Positions 17,978 through 25,511 of a stretch of 64,000 nucleotides of DNA are shown in pieces. Below the pieces are notes generated by a model. That model saw nothing but the letters and a program-made list of their open reading frames with translations. It had not been told where the DNA came from and searched no databases. The stretch is from Pseudozobellia thermophila. Lineage in GTDB: Bacteria > Bacteroidota > Bacteroidia > Flavobacteriales > Flavobacteriaceae. The stretch is taken from assembly GCF_900141855.1 (NCBI RefSeq), contig NZ_FQYU01000002.1:620001-684000 (forward strand), read 5' to 3'. Numbering within the stretch: the stretch's first letter is position 1; each line of letters begins with the position of its first letter. A program made the position numbers and the translations under genes.

Positions 17978-19053
17978 GTAAGATAATGCAAGAACGCATA
18001 GTGACGGCCTATTCCGAAACCAGCAAAGTGTTGGATACGCTTTATAAAAAAAAGAAGCACACCCTTTTTTTGCAAAGAGTCATGTGGGGCATTACCGGTG
18101 TGTACCTCATATTTATGCTTGCATTGTTGGGCATACAATACATACCAATGCTCCAAAATACTTCTTTGGCTTTTTTGGATGTATTTAAGCCTACACCCGC
18201 CAATCCCTACGCATCCCTCTATCCAATAATGGGGCTGATGGTCCTTTTGTATCCGACCACCATCTTTTTTACCAGGACATTTCAAAAATTCAAAACCATT
18301 GAACAGAAAACCATTGCTAAAATGGTCAAAATGCTGTTTCCACAAGTTGAGTTTACCCAAGGTGCAATGGCCCCATCCAATGAAGTGGTAAAAAGCAAAT
18401 TATTCCCTTGGATAAAGGAAGAAGCACCAGTTTATAGTTACGGACAGATTAGACGGAGAACCAATAATACAGAAATAAACATAGCGGACTTGGGCATTGT
18501 GGAAAACAATGTAGCCAACAAGTTTTGGAGTATATTAATGCGTATTCCCGTTTTAAATATGTTAGGCGTTATGTACCAGACCGTATTCAAGAATATGGTA
18601 ACCAAAAAATTGGTAGATAACACCAACTATTCTTTTCGAGGTATGTTCTGTTGGTTGCAGTTTAAAAAGAAATTGAACGGCCATACGGTGGTATTGTCCA
18701 AAAACCAAATGACAAAATTGGACCGATTGGCCAGTTTTAATTTTAAGGAAGAACAGGAAATACATTTGGAAGATCCAAGGTTTACCAGCAAGTTTATGGT
18801 GTACGGTACCGACCAAGTGGAGGCCCGTTATGTTCTATCTGCTTCAATCATGGAAAAAATTGTTGCTTTAAAAGAAGAATTTGACCGCCCCATATCGATG
18901 TCTTTTCAAAATAGACAAATGTATGTGGCCGTAAAAAATGAGAATGGGCTGTTTTCATTTCCATCAGGAAAGCTGGACAGTATGAAGCTAGTGGAAGAAT
19001 TGGCCAATGACATTGAAACTGCCTTGGAGATTTTCGAAGAATTAAAATTGTAG
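17968..19053 (+). CDS. DUF3137 membrane protein
   Basis: I start at the ATG at 17968 (MALSKIMQER), which overlaps the DUF1266 gene by 10 bases. A longer in-frame extension lies wholly inside that gene and is discarded; 17986 is an alternative. The 361 residues have two membrane helices (about 38-58 and 80-104) and a long cytoplasmic C-terminal part matching DUF3137: FRGMFCWLQF, then a Tyr-Gly-Thr-Asp...ARYVLS segment, and IEMSFxNxxMYVAV-like sequence before a helical tail. It ends the gene run; what follows is remnant DNA. No terminator was seen directly after it. Confidence 0.88.
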   Translation: MALSKIMQERIVTAYSETSKVLDTLYKKKKHTLFLQRVMWGITGVYLIFMLALLGIQYIPMLQNTSLAFLDVFKPTPANPYASLYPIMGLMVLLYPTTIFFTRTFQKFKTIEQKTIAKMVKMLFPQVEFTQGAMAPSNEVVKSKLFPWIKEEAPVYSYGQIRRRTNNTEINIADLGIVENNVANKFWSILMRIPVLNMLGVMYQTVFKNMVTKKLVDNTNYSFRGMFCWLQFKKKLNGHTVVLSKNQMTKLDRLASFNFKEEQEIHLEDPRFTSKFMVYGTDQVEARYVLSASIMEKIVALKEEFDRPISMSFQNRQMYVAVKNENGLFSFPSGKLDSMKLVEELANDIETALEIFEELKL

Positions 19054-19730
19054 ATTATGTATTCATCTGATAATATGGGAATTTCTTGGTGAAACCGTCG
19101 CTTTAAGATTAGCTCCAATAAGCTAATTATTATTAATGTTACTTTGCGAAACACCCATAAGTTTCGCCACTGAATGTCCTTATTTTTCACTAAAACTTGT
19201 ACAGTCTTGACAAGTTCCATAAGTGCATTAGCAATTCTTTTAAAGCCAGTTGCTCCCCGAGTGTACGGGAAGTTAAGCGAGGTGAGCGGCTGGCTTTGAT
19301 ATAGAATTGGTTATGTACTGCCTGTTTTTCGATGACCCGAAAAACAACAAAGGCTTTATCCATTATAGACCCCTTAAAATTTGTAAGACAACGGTTCGGC
19401 TTTTAGGGATGCCCGCGCAAGGACACAGGAAGTCCTTGCGATAAATCCCGTTAAGAAACCGAGACGTTGGCTTTCCGATCAAGAAAGCGGACTTATCCGT
19501 TTTTTGTAACGAATTGAAGTGTCCCACACCAGCACAGCGGTGAGGGAAAACGAAATGAAGGAAGCAAAACAACGGATAGGTCCAAGACTTCCTAAGCGAA
19601 GCTCTTTTCCCGGAATGGAGAAAAACGGAATGTAGGGGAATGTGCTGAGCGGTATATTAATAAATATTGTTTATTTCAACCTTTGATTCTATTCTGTTTT
19701 GCCGAAAAAGTGTCATAACCTATTATTTAG
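19054..19730. other. Non-coding stretch with several strong inverted repeats
   Basis: No convincing gene is seen. Three hairpins stand out. The first, 19242-19297, has a 14-pair stem that needs two G-U pairs and so favours a plus-strand RNA, with a second small CCCG/CGGG hairpin inside its loop. The second, 19323-19346, has a GTTTTTCG/CGAAAAAC stem. The third, 19416-19440, has a CGCAAGGA/TCCTTGCG stem. The spacing and unusual base content suggest a structured RNA or the non-coding end of a lost mobile element. I cannot name a known RNA family. Confidence 0.45.
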
Positions 19731-19907
19731 CTACCCCACAATGGGCCACTCCACATACTGCCCTTCGGCTTGTTCTATGACTTCTTTTAGTAACTTGTCC
19801 AATTCGGAGAAAGGCACCTTGCCCCGTAGTTCTTTTTTGACCGCCAAGCGAATAGCTGCTTTGGCTTCTTCTTCCTTCGTCCTGTCGAGTTGTAAGTCCA
19901 ATTGGTT
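19731..19907 (-). pseudogene. C-terminal fragment of an unidentified gene
   Basis: This minus-strand frame is open for 58 codons from a TGA at 19908 to a TAG at 19731. It has no start codon and reads as strongly protein-like helical sequence (EEEAKAAIRLAVKKELRGK, then FSELDKLLKEVIEQAEG and VEWPIVG). It is probably the tail of a gene lost when the island decayed, and it lies just downstream of the integrase remnant on the same strand. The family is not recognised. Confidence 0.4.
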
Positions 19908-19985
19908 TCACAAAAGCAAAATGACTCAGGAGATAAAAATAAAATGGAAAAAACAACAGGTAGACAATCCTAGCCACAATTTTAT

Positions 19986-20396
19986 TTACGGTTGATTAGA
20001 TACAGCTACGTAGCTATTCCTTCCTGATTCATTTAATCTTCGCAGTTTACACTTTAAATCTTGAATATCACCGCTAATTTTTTGCTCTAGAACCCGTGCA
20101 TAGACCTGAGTGGTAGAAATTTTGGCATGCCCAAGCAATTTTGAAACCGTTTCAATAGGAACACCGTTTGAAAGTGTAACCGTTGTCGCAAAAGTATGCC
20201 TTGCGATATGAAAAGTCAGATTCTTCCGTATGCCGCAAACATCGGCGATTTCCTTTAGATAAGAATTCAGTTTTTGATTGGACATCTTGGGAAAAACCCG
20301 TCCCCGTGAAATAGACTTCGTATGGTTCTTATACTTTTCTATAATGAATAAGGCCTTCGGAAGTAATGGTATATGGATAGGTTTTGAGGTTTTCAT
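19986..20396 (-). pseudogene. Truncated tyrosine recombinase (integrase), catalytic half only
   Basis: These 136 residues match the C-terminal catalytic half of Bacteroidota phage-type integrases. IHIPLLPKAL leads in, HIARHTFATT supplies the His-x-x-Arg box, and LLGHAKISTTQVYARV supplies the final His and the Tyr nucleophile. The usual enzyme is about 400 residues. The N-terminal arm-binding and core-binding domains and the first catalytic Arg are absent, and the frame meets a stop just upstream. The ATG at 20396 is probably an internal Met. It lies 250 bases from tRNA-Pro, the expected place for the integrase of a tRNA-targeting element. Confidence 0.85.
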
Positions 20397-20489
20397 GATT
20401 TTCGTCTTTTTGTTTAACCCTTAGTTACCATCAGACGAAAGCCAAATCACTTTAAAGTTACATCTATTTAGTCAAATCACGGTCTTTTT

Positions 20490-20539
20490 AACAATTCGGT
20501 CAACACAAATGTTAAAATTGTTTTGTTGACCGAATTGTT
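20490..20539. repeat. 16-base perfect inverted repeat beside the integrase remnant
   Basis: Arms 20490-20505 (AACAATTCGGTCAACA) and 20524-20539 (TGTTGACCGAATTGTT) are exact complements around an 18-base spacer. The right arm is also the sequence repeated near the left island end (1633-1650). The location between integrase and tRNA fits an integrase-binding or att-flanking site. The spacer is too long and T-tails are missing for a terminator. Confidence 0.55.
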
Positions 20540-20590
20540 GACTTTTGTTTCCCTATCAATTGACTGCAATTGACGCCCTTAAAAAACACA

Positions 20591-20623
20591 AAAACCTGTT
20601 AATCATACGATTAACAGGTTTTT
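20591..20623 (-). terminator. Terminator of tRNA-Pro
   Basis: A 14-base perfect stem (AAAACCTGTTAATC / GATTAACAGGTTTT) with an ATAC loop lies 25 bases downstream of the tRNA on its strand, and the minus strand then runs into T-rich sequence. Confidence 0.8.
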
Positions 20624-20647
20624 GATAGTAATTGATATTACAATTCG

Positions 20648-20721
20648 TCGGGATGACAGGATTTGAACCTGCGACCACACGGCCCCCAGCCGTGTGCGCT
20701 ACCGGACTGCGCCACATCCCG
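20648..20721 (-). tRNA. tRNA-Pro (anticodon GGG)
   Basis: A 74-base cloverleaf can be drawn. The acceptor stem CGGGATG pairs with CATCCCG. The D arm is GCGC...GCGC. The anticodon stem CACGG/CCGTG carries a CTGGGGG loop with GGG in the anticodon position. The T arm contains GTTCAAAT, and the discriminator base is A. CCA is not encoded. It is the apparent integration target of the island to its left. Confidence 0.95.
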
Positions 20722-20860
20722 AATTCGGATGGCAAAAATATAAAACTTTCTCAAAAAAATAACACAAAATTTAATTCTTATTTTACGGTAGCCCAAAAAG
20801 GCATATACCAAAAATATATTAACTTACTGACTAACAGCCATCACAGCAAAAAAAATCACA

Positions 20861-21784
20861 ATGAAAAATTATTCTAGGAGGCAGGCCATTAAGTCAATAT
20901 CTTCCCTTACCGCCGGCACTTTGGTATGGCCCCAATATGCCCTTGAGGCCAAGAAAGAAATGGGCCACAGAAAAATTCCCTCTACAGGTGAGCTTTTGCC
21001 CCTTGTCGGCCTGGGCACCTGGCAGTCGTTCGATGCCGGTAACGATCAAGACCTGCGAAAACAACTTACCAAAGTCCTGTTGGAAATGTATAAAAAAGGG
21101 GGGCGCTTGATCGACAGCTCGCCCATGTACGGCAGTTCGGAAAAAGTGGTGGGAGACCTTACCTCAAAACTTAGGGTACAGGACTCCTTTTTTTATGCCA
21201 CCAAGGTGTGGACATCGGGAAAGCAGGCCGGAGTTGATCAGATCGCGCAGTCAATGCAAAAAATGAAACGATCCAAAATGGATCTGATCCAAATACACAA
21301 CCTGGTCGATTGGAAGACACACCTTGCCACCTTAAAGGAGATGAAGGCCCAAGGCCAAATAGGGTATTGGGGTGTTACCCATTATACCGATTCTTCCCAC
21401 GCCGCATTGGCCAAGGTCATTAAAGACGAAAGGCCCGATTTTGTCCAATTCAATTATTCCATCATGGGGCGTCATGCCGAGAAGTTTTTGTTGAATACCG
21501 CAAAAGAACAGGGCACCGCCGTAATTATCAACAGACCGTTCGAAGGCGGTTCGCTTTTTCGCAAGACCAAGGGCAAGGCGCTTCCCCCATGGTGCGCCGA
21601 ACTGGAAATTGCCTCGTGGGCCCAATACTTTTTAAAGTATATCCTTTCCGAGGAGGCAGTGAACTGTGTCATCCCCGGAACCTCAAAACCGCACCACGTG
21701 GTCGACAACATGATGGCCGGCCATGGCAAGCTTCCAAATCTATCGGAACGCAAAAAAATGTTGGCTTATATCAAGAGTATTTAA
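20861..21784 (+). CDS. Aldo/keto reductase, secreted by Tat
   Basis: This 307-residue protein starts with a Tat-like leader (twin Arg in YSRRQAIKSISSL). Then comes an aldo/keto reductase barrel: GLGTWQ, the catalytic Asp and Tyr in DSSPMYGSSE, the Lys in FYATKVW and the His in IQIHN, with a late VIPGTSKP cofactor-binding segment. It probably interconverts a sugar carbonyl and alcohol using NAD(P)H; the cofactor would be loaded before Tat export. It overlaps the convergent esterase gene by 4 bases. It is the first gene to the right of the tRNA and belongs to the G/C-richer carbohydrate region. Confidence 0.85.
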   Translation: MKNYSRRQAIKSISSLTAGTLVWPQYALEAKKEMGHRKIPSTGELLPLVGLGTWQSFDAGNDQDLRKQLTKVLLEMYKKGGRLIDSSPMYGSSEKVVGDLTSKLRVQDSFFYATKVWTSGKQAGVDQIAQSMQKMKRSKMDLIQIHNLVDWKTHLATLKEMKAQGQIGYWGVTHYTDSSHAALAKVIKDERPDFVQFNYSIMGRHAEKFLLNTAKEQGTAVIINRPFEGGSLFRKTKGKALPPWCAELEIASWAQYFLKYILSEEAVNCVIPGTSKPHHVVDNMMAGHGKLPNLSERKKMLAYIKSI

Positions 21785-22704
21785 TCGGCCTGTTCCAAGC
21801 TCTCCATCCATTCGAACAACCTTTCCGTCCATGTTCTTAGATGGCGGTCTCCACGGGCCAGGGAAAATCCGTGCCCGCCTTTTGGATAAATGTGCATGGT
21901 GGCCGAGACCCCATGGTCTTTCAAAGCCTGAAAGAACATTAAACTGTTCTCTACCGGTACCGATTTATCATCTGCGGCATGTACAAGAAGCGTAGGCGGT
22001 GTATCGGCCGTTACGTGCAACTCGTTGGAAAAGTGTTTTAGCATTTCCTCCGATTCGTTTCCTTTTAACAATGCCTTTTGGGAACCGGAGTGCTTCGTGG
22101 TTTGGGTGAAGGTCACCACAGGATAGACCAAATTCATAAAGTCGGGCCGGGCACTCAAGGCATCGGCCCCATCAACGGCTTCATATACCTTTTCGTTGTA
22201 ATGGGTGCCCAAGGTCGAAGCCAAGTGCCCCCCTGCAGAAAAGCCCATTATTCCGATCTTGTTCGGTGAAATATTAAATTTATCGGCATTCGACCTTACC
22301 AATCTCATCGCCCGTTGGGCATCGATTAAAGGAACATTATGTTTTTCTTTTAGCGATTCGGAGGTAGGCAAACGGTATTTGACCACTATGCCCGCAATGC
22401 CTTTTCCGTTCAAGAATTTGGCAATATCGGTACCTTCCCAATCGTAGGCCAAAATATGATACCCTCCGCCCGGAAATATAAGCATAGCCTGTCCGGTAGC
22501 GTTTTGTTTGGCCGGCAGATACACTTCTATAGTCGGTTCTTGAACCTTGCTTATACGCAAAATTCCCTCCTTTTCATGAATTTCCCTTTCACCTGACGGC
22601 ACGCGATTGGGAATTTGACCTTCGGGCCATAAGGGAATAATGGTATCTTGTGCAAATGTGTTCATTGATATGGAAAATAGAAGTAATAGAATCGCTTTTT
22701 TCAT
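21781..22704 (-). CDS. Secreted alpha/beta hydrolase, BD-FAE/acetyl-esterase type
   Basis: I start at the ATG at 22704 (MKKAILLLLF), which gives a clean signal peptide ending FAQ. The longer frame adds a charged extension without sense. The 307 residues have an oxyanion segment FPGGGYH, the nucleophile elbow GFSAGGH, an acid near HAADDKSVP and the His in KGGHGF. Related enzymes remove acetyl or feruloyl esters from plant or algal polysaccharides. It ends tail-to-tail with the aldo/keto reductase, overlapping it by 4 bases, and starts 20 bases after the dipeptidase gene on the same strand. Confidence 0.85.
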   Translation of the reverse strand: MKKAILLLLFSISMNTFAQDTIIPLWPEGQIPNRVPSGEREIHEKEGILRISKVQEPTIEVYLPAKQNATGQAMLIFPGGGYHILAYDWEGTDIAKFLNGKGIAGIVVKYRLPTSESLKEKHNVPLIDAQRAMRLVRSNADKFNISPNKIGIMGFSAGGHLASTLGTHYNEKVYEAVDGADALSARPDFMNLVYPVVTFTQTTKHSGSQKALLKGNESEEMLKHFSNELHVTADTPPTLLVHAADDKSVPVENSLMFFQALKDHGVSATMHIYPKGGHGFSLARGDRHLRTWTERLFEWMESLEQAD

Positions 22705-22724
22705 GTTTAGTCGTTTGTTTATAA

Positions 22725-23456
22725 TTATTCGCAGGGCCATTTAAAATCGGCCACCTTATCATTTGAACCTGCTGCCAGGTTGTAGTGCCACCATTCGGTC
22801 CGAATAGACCAAAAGCCATGTTTCTCCATGGTTTCCTTTAGTAATTTTCGGTTGTCTAAAATGTTCTTGGGTAAATCGAGGTTGTCGTGATATGCCCGTT
22901 TTCCGAAGAAATCGAAATCGGTTCCCATATCGAGTTCTTCACCGTCCAAGGTTTCCAAGGTAATATCTACGGCACCTCCCTTATTGTGTATAGAGCCTTT
23001 TTTAGGATTGGCCACATACTGGGGGTTGGGTACAATTTCCCACATCTTGTATTGCACCGAATTCGGCCTATAGCAATCAAAGAACTTAATACGGACACCC
23101 TTTTTGCGAAAGTCGGAATTTGCCGCCAGCAAGGCCTTGGCCGTTTTTACACGGGTGTAGCATTCGGCGCACTCGTACACCTTTTCCTTTAGAAAATTAT
23201 TTTCGGTAGCATAGCGCAGGTCGTAGGCAAAACCGTCGCTAAAATCTGCCAATCGAACAAAGGTGGTATCGGCCAGGCCTTCAAAACTTCGGAAGGTTTT
23301 TGGGGTTTCCCCAATTTTCAAATCATTGGTATCGACCACCACTTTTTTTATTTCTTCTTTTATTTCTTCCTCCACTTTACCCTCGTGCTGTTTCGGAGTT
23401 TCTTTACAGGACAACAAAAGAAAACCTAGGGAAAGGAATACATTGCTATACTTCAT
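22725..23456 (-). CDS. D-Ala-D-Ala dipeptidase, VanX/DdpX-like lipoprotein
   Basis: This 243-residue protein has a lipobox LLLSC (Cys17). Peptidase family M15D signatures are present: CYRPNSVQ near 128, SIHNKGGAVDITL with zinc ligands His157 and Asp164, and EWWHY (about 221-225) with the catalytic Glu and third ligand. This enzyme class hydrolyses D-alanyl-D-alanine from peptidoglycan turnover. In VanX the same activity gives vancomycin resistance, but no vanH/vanA ligase pair is present, so recycling is more likely. Two Cys (YECAECY) may form a disulfide. It lies between two carbohydrate-active genes. Confidence 0.88.
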   Translation of the reverse strand: MKYSNVFLSLGFLLLSCKETPKQHEGKVEEEIKEEIKKVVVDTNDLKIGETPKTFRSFEGLADTTFVRLADFSDGFAYDLRYATENNFLKEKVYECAECYTRVKTAKALLAANSDFRKKGVRIKFFDCYRPNSVQYKMWEIVPNPQYVANPKKGSIHNKGGAVDITLETLDGEELDMGTDFDFFGKRAYHDNLDLPKNILDNRKLLKETMEKHGFWSIRTEWWHYNLAAGSNDKVADFKWPCE

Positions 23457-23486
23457 TAAACCAAATATTATTACGCTTTAAAACAT

Positions 23487-25358
23487 TTACTTACTTCTGG
23501 CAATCACTATCACCCAATCTTTATGGTCTTGGCCGTTGAAGGCCGAAAGCTCTACACTATTGGGCTTGGTAATTTTCCAACCTTCGTTCTGCTTATCGTA
23601 GAGCTTGCCGCCCTCTACGGGGTCATAAAATGCTATTGAGAAGGCCCCATCGCTTATCTGCAGGTCGGTTCGCTCACCTTTAGGCAAATAAACCACATAA
23701 ATTTCATCTTTTTTAGCAAAGCAAAAGGCTTTGTCGTTGCTCAGGAGTTCATCGTGCCCCTGCATTTCCCAAAACGGAAGGTGATTCCTAAAGAACTGCG
23801 TGGCATTATTGCAAATATCCCACCATTTGTCCCTGGCCCTAAAATCTTCGGCGGCCATATCGCCATTGGCAACATCTTGCCCTCCGAAATACCATGAAGC
23901 ACCGGCCGCACCCGACATCAAGCTGCCCCACAAGGCGCTGCGCATTACCATGGGGTGGTTATTGTTTGCCGCGGTATCGGTGGTTACCCCGATATTCCAA
24001 TGTCCGATTTCGTCGAGATAAACGACCCATGGTTTTTTCTTTTTCTTGGACAGGTCTACCCATTTCCTTACCTCTGCATGAATTTCGGTCGTATCGAACA
24101 TTTGCAGCGAAGGTATTTCAAAATCTTTGTACCCCAACATCGGGGCAAAGGTCTCCTTGATGGGATCCAAAGGCCTCCCTTCTACCCTTTTTCCCGTAAC
24201 CCTAATGTGATTGTGTACCGCAATAGGATGGTCGTAGGGGTCGATACTGCGAATGTACGAAGCATAGATTTTTAATTGCTCGGGGGTGTGATTGGTTTCC
24301 TCCCCCAGATTCCATACCACCCCCAAATGATGGCCGAACCTGGCCACCAGCTCCCTATAGTACAGCATTCGCTCCCGACCGAGCTTCCCTCGGTTCAAAA
24401 TTGAATCGTTTTCGGTCTCTTGGGTAAACACGTTCATGGCCATACCAAGTTGGTCCATATGGGTAAATACCTTTTCCCATTGGGCCAGTTTGCTCACGTC
24501 ATATCTTGTTTGTTCTTCAGGACCAATCCATGGCCACACATTATCCCCGTCCCCGTGCACGTTCATGGTCATAAAATACAGGCTGTTCATCCCCTTTTCG
24601 GCAAGGTAGTTCAGGGCTCCCATTATTGCCTTTCCCTTACCGTCTCCCCATGTGGCATCATCATCCTCCCAAATGGACCCACGGTCGTCCCAATCGTCGG
24701 TATGGGCCCGATATTCGTGTAAGCCCTCGTTCAATGTTGGGGTGTCGATCCCTCCGTTATCATAGGTAGCATCAAATTCGTGGAAGGCCAGAAAGGTTTC
24801 GGGACTACCGACACCATTTTTTAAAAAGGCCTTTTGGGTTTCACTTTCGATCAGGTAACGACTTCCGTTATAAACCAAGCGACCCGTCTTGTAAAACCCC
24901 TTGGCCAAGGAATCTACCGGTTGAATTTGAAAACTCCCGGAAATGTTCCAGATCTTATCGTTCTCTTTGGGAAGGGAGTATTGCGTAACCGCAATATCCT
25001 TGCCCTCCATCAGGTACGCGGTAAATTCCCATACCCCTTCTTTGTCGGGCGAGAACTTTACCTGCCATTTATCACCGCTATCGGCACTCGAATCGGCCGC
25101 ATTGCCATCGGCAGCAAAATAGCCGTTAACGGTATACGAATTGTCGCCATTAACAAAGTTCACCACCAAACTGTAATCTAAAAATGGATTACGGTCATCC
25201 CTTTCAGAAGTTTGGGGGCCGTCAAAGGTTATGGTTATCGGCTGCCACTTCCTCAAGCTACCTTCGAGCACATATTGCCGTTGTTTTGGGTTTTTAGAGC
25301 ATCCCCATAATACGGTTACAAGTCCGCAAAGGAAAAAGATTGATCTACAAGATCGCAT
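23487..25358 (-). CDS. DUF5060 / TIM-barrel glycoside hydrolase-like lipoprotein with C-terminal beta domain
   Basis: From the ATG at 25358 (MRSCRSIFFL...VLWGC) this is a 623-residue lipoprotein; starts at 25385 or 25418 are possible. An N-terminal beta-sandwich of DUF5060 type (WQPITITFDGPQ...NPFLDY) is followed by a TIM barrel with candidate catalytic acids in VVWNLGEE and VYLDEIGHWN. It ends in a beta domain like the putative collagen-binding module (FCFAKKDEIYVVYLPKGE). Such proteins are common in marine PULs for sulfated galactans and act as exo-hydrolases where tested. The substrate cannot be told here. The divergent neighbour is a sulfatase, which fits removal of sulfated sugars. Confidence 0.8.
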   Translation of the reverse strand: MRSCRSIFFLCGLVTVLWGCSKNPKQRQYVLEGSLRKWQPITITFDGPQTSERDDRNPFLDYSLVVNFVNGDNSYTVNGYFAADGNAADSSADSGDKWQVKFSPDKEGVWEFTAYLMEGKDIAVTQYSLPKENDKIWNISGSFQIQPVDSLAKGFYKTGRLVYNGSRYLIESETQKAFLKNGVGSPETFLAFHEFDATYDNGGIDTPTLNEGLHEYRAHTDDWDDRGSIWEDDDATWGDGKGKAIMGALNYLAEKGMNSLYFMTMNVHGDGDNVWPWIGPEEQTRYDVSKLAQWEKVFTHMDQLGMAMNVFTQETENDSILNRGKLGRERMLYYRELVARFGHHLGVVWNLGEETNHTPEQLKIYASYIRSIDPYDHPIAVHNHIRVTGKRVEGRPLDPIKETFAPMLGYKDFEIPSLQMFDTTEIHAEVRKWVDLSKKKKKPWVVYLDEIGHWNIGVTTDTAANNNHPMVMRSALWGSLMSGAAGASWYFGGQDVANGDMAAEDFRARDKWWDICNNATQFFRNHLPFWEMQGHDELLSNDKAFCFAKKDEIYVVYLPKGERTDLQISDGAFSIAFYDPVEGGKLYDKQNEGWKITKPNSVELSAFNGQDHKDWVIVIARSK

Positions 25359-25511
25359 TTGGTGGTAGTTTGTTTTAGCGGGCATAAGATAACGATATTT
25401 TCCGGAGTCAAAATCCAATTCAACCTAAAACCCCATCGCAAACGATAGTATCTTACATTATCGGAAAAAACCTTTATCTTCATTTTCATTCCACCAGAAA
25501 AAAAGCCCACT

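Larger units (their letters stand above)
1557..20659. mobile_element. Probable ancient tRNA-Pro integrative island, about 19 kb
   Basis: The right end is an intact tRNA-Pro 3' end with a truncated tyrosine recombinase 250 bases inside it. The left end is a degenerate copy of the same tRNA 3' end next to a terminator. Both ends carry a related 18-base sequence about 75-105 bases inside (1633-1650 and 20525-20542). The DNA between is A/T-richer than either flank, and nearly all genes point the same way. No conjugation genes are seen and the integrase is broken, so the element looks immobile. The boundary rests on weak repeats, so the exact left end is uncertain. Confidence 0.5.

Noticed and set aside
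19363-19572. 69-codon minus-strand frame
   Set aside because: Cys/His-rich without a family pattern, and it overlaps hairpins that better explain the stretch.
20632-20877. Plus-strand frame reading MTGFEPATTRPPAVCATG
   Set aside because: This is the well-known false translation of the antisense strand of a tRNA; the stretch is tRNA-Pro.
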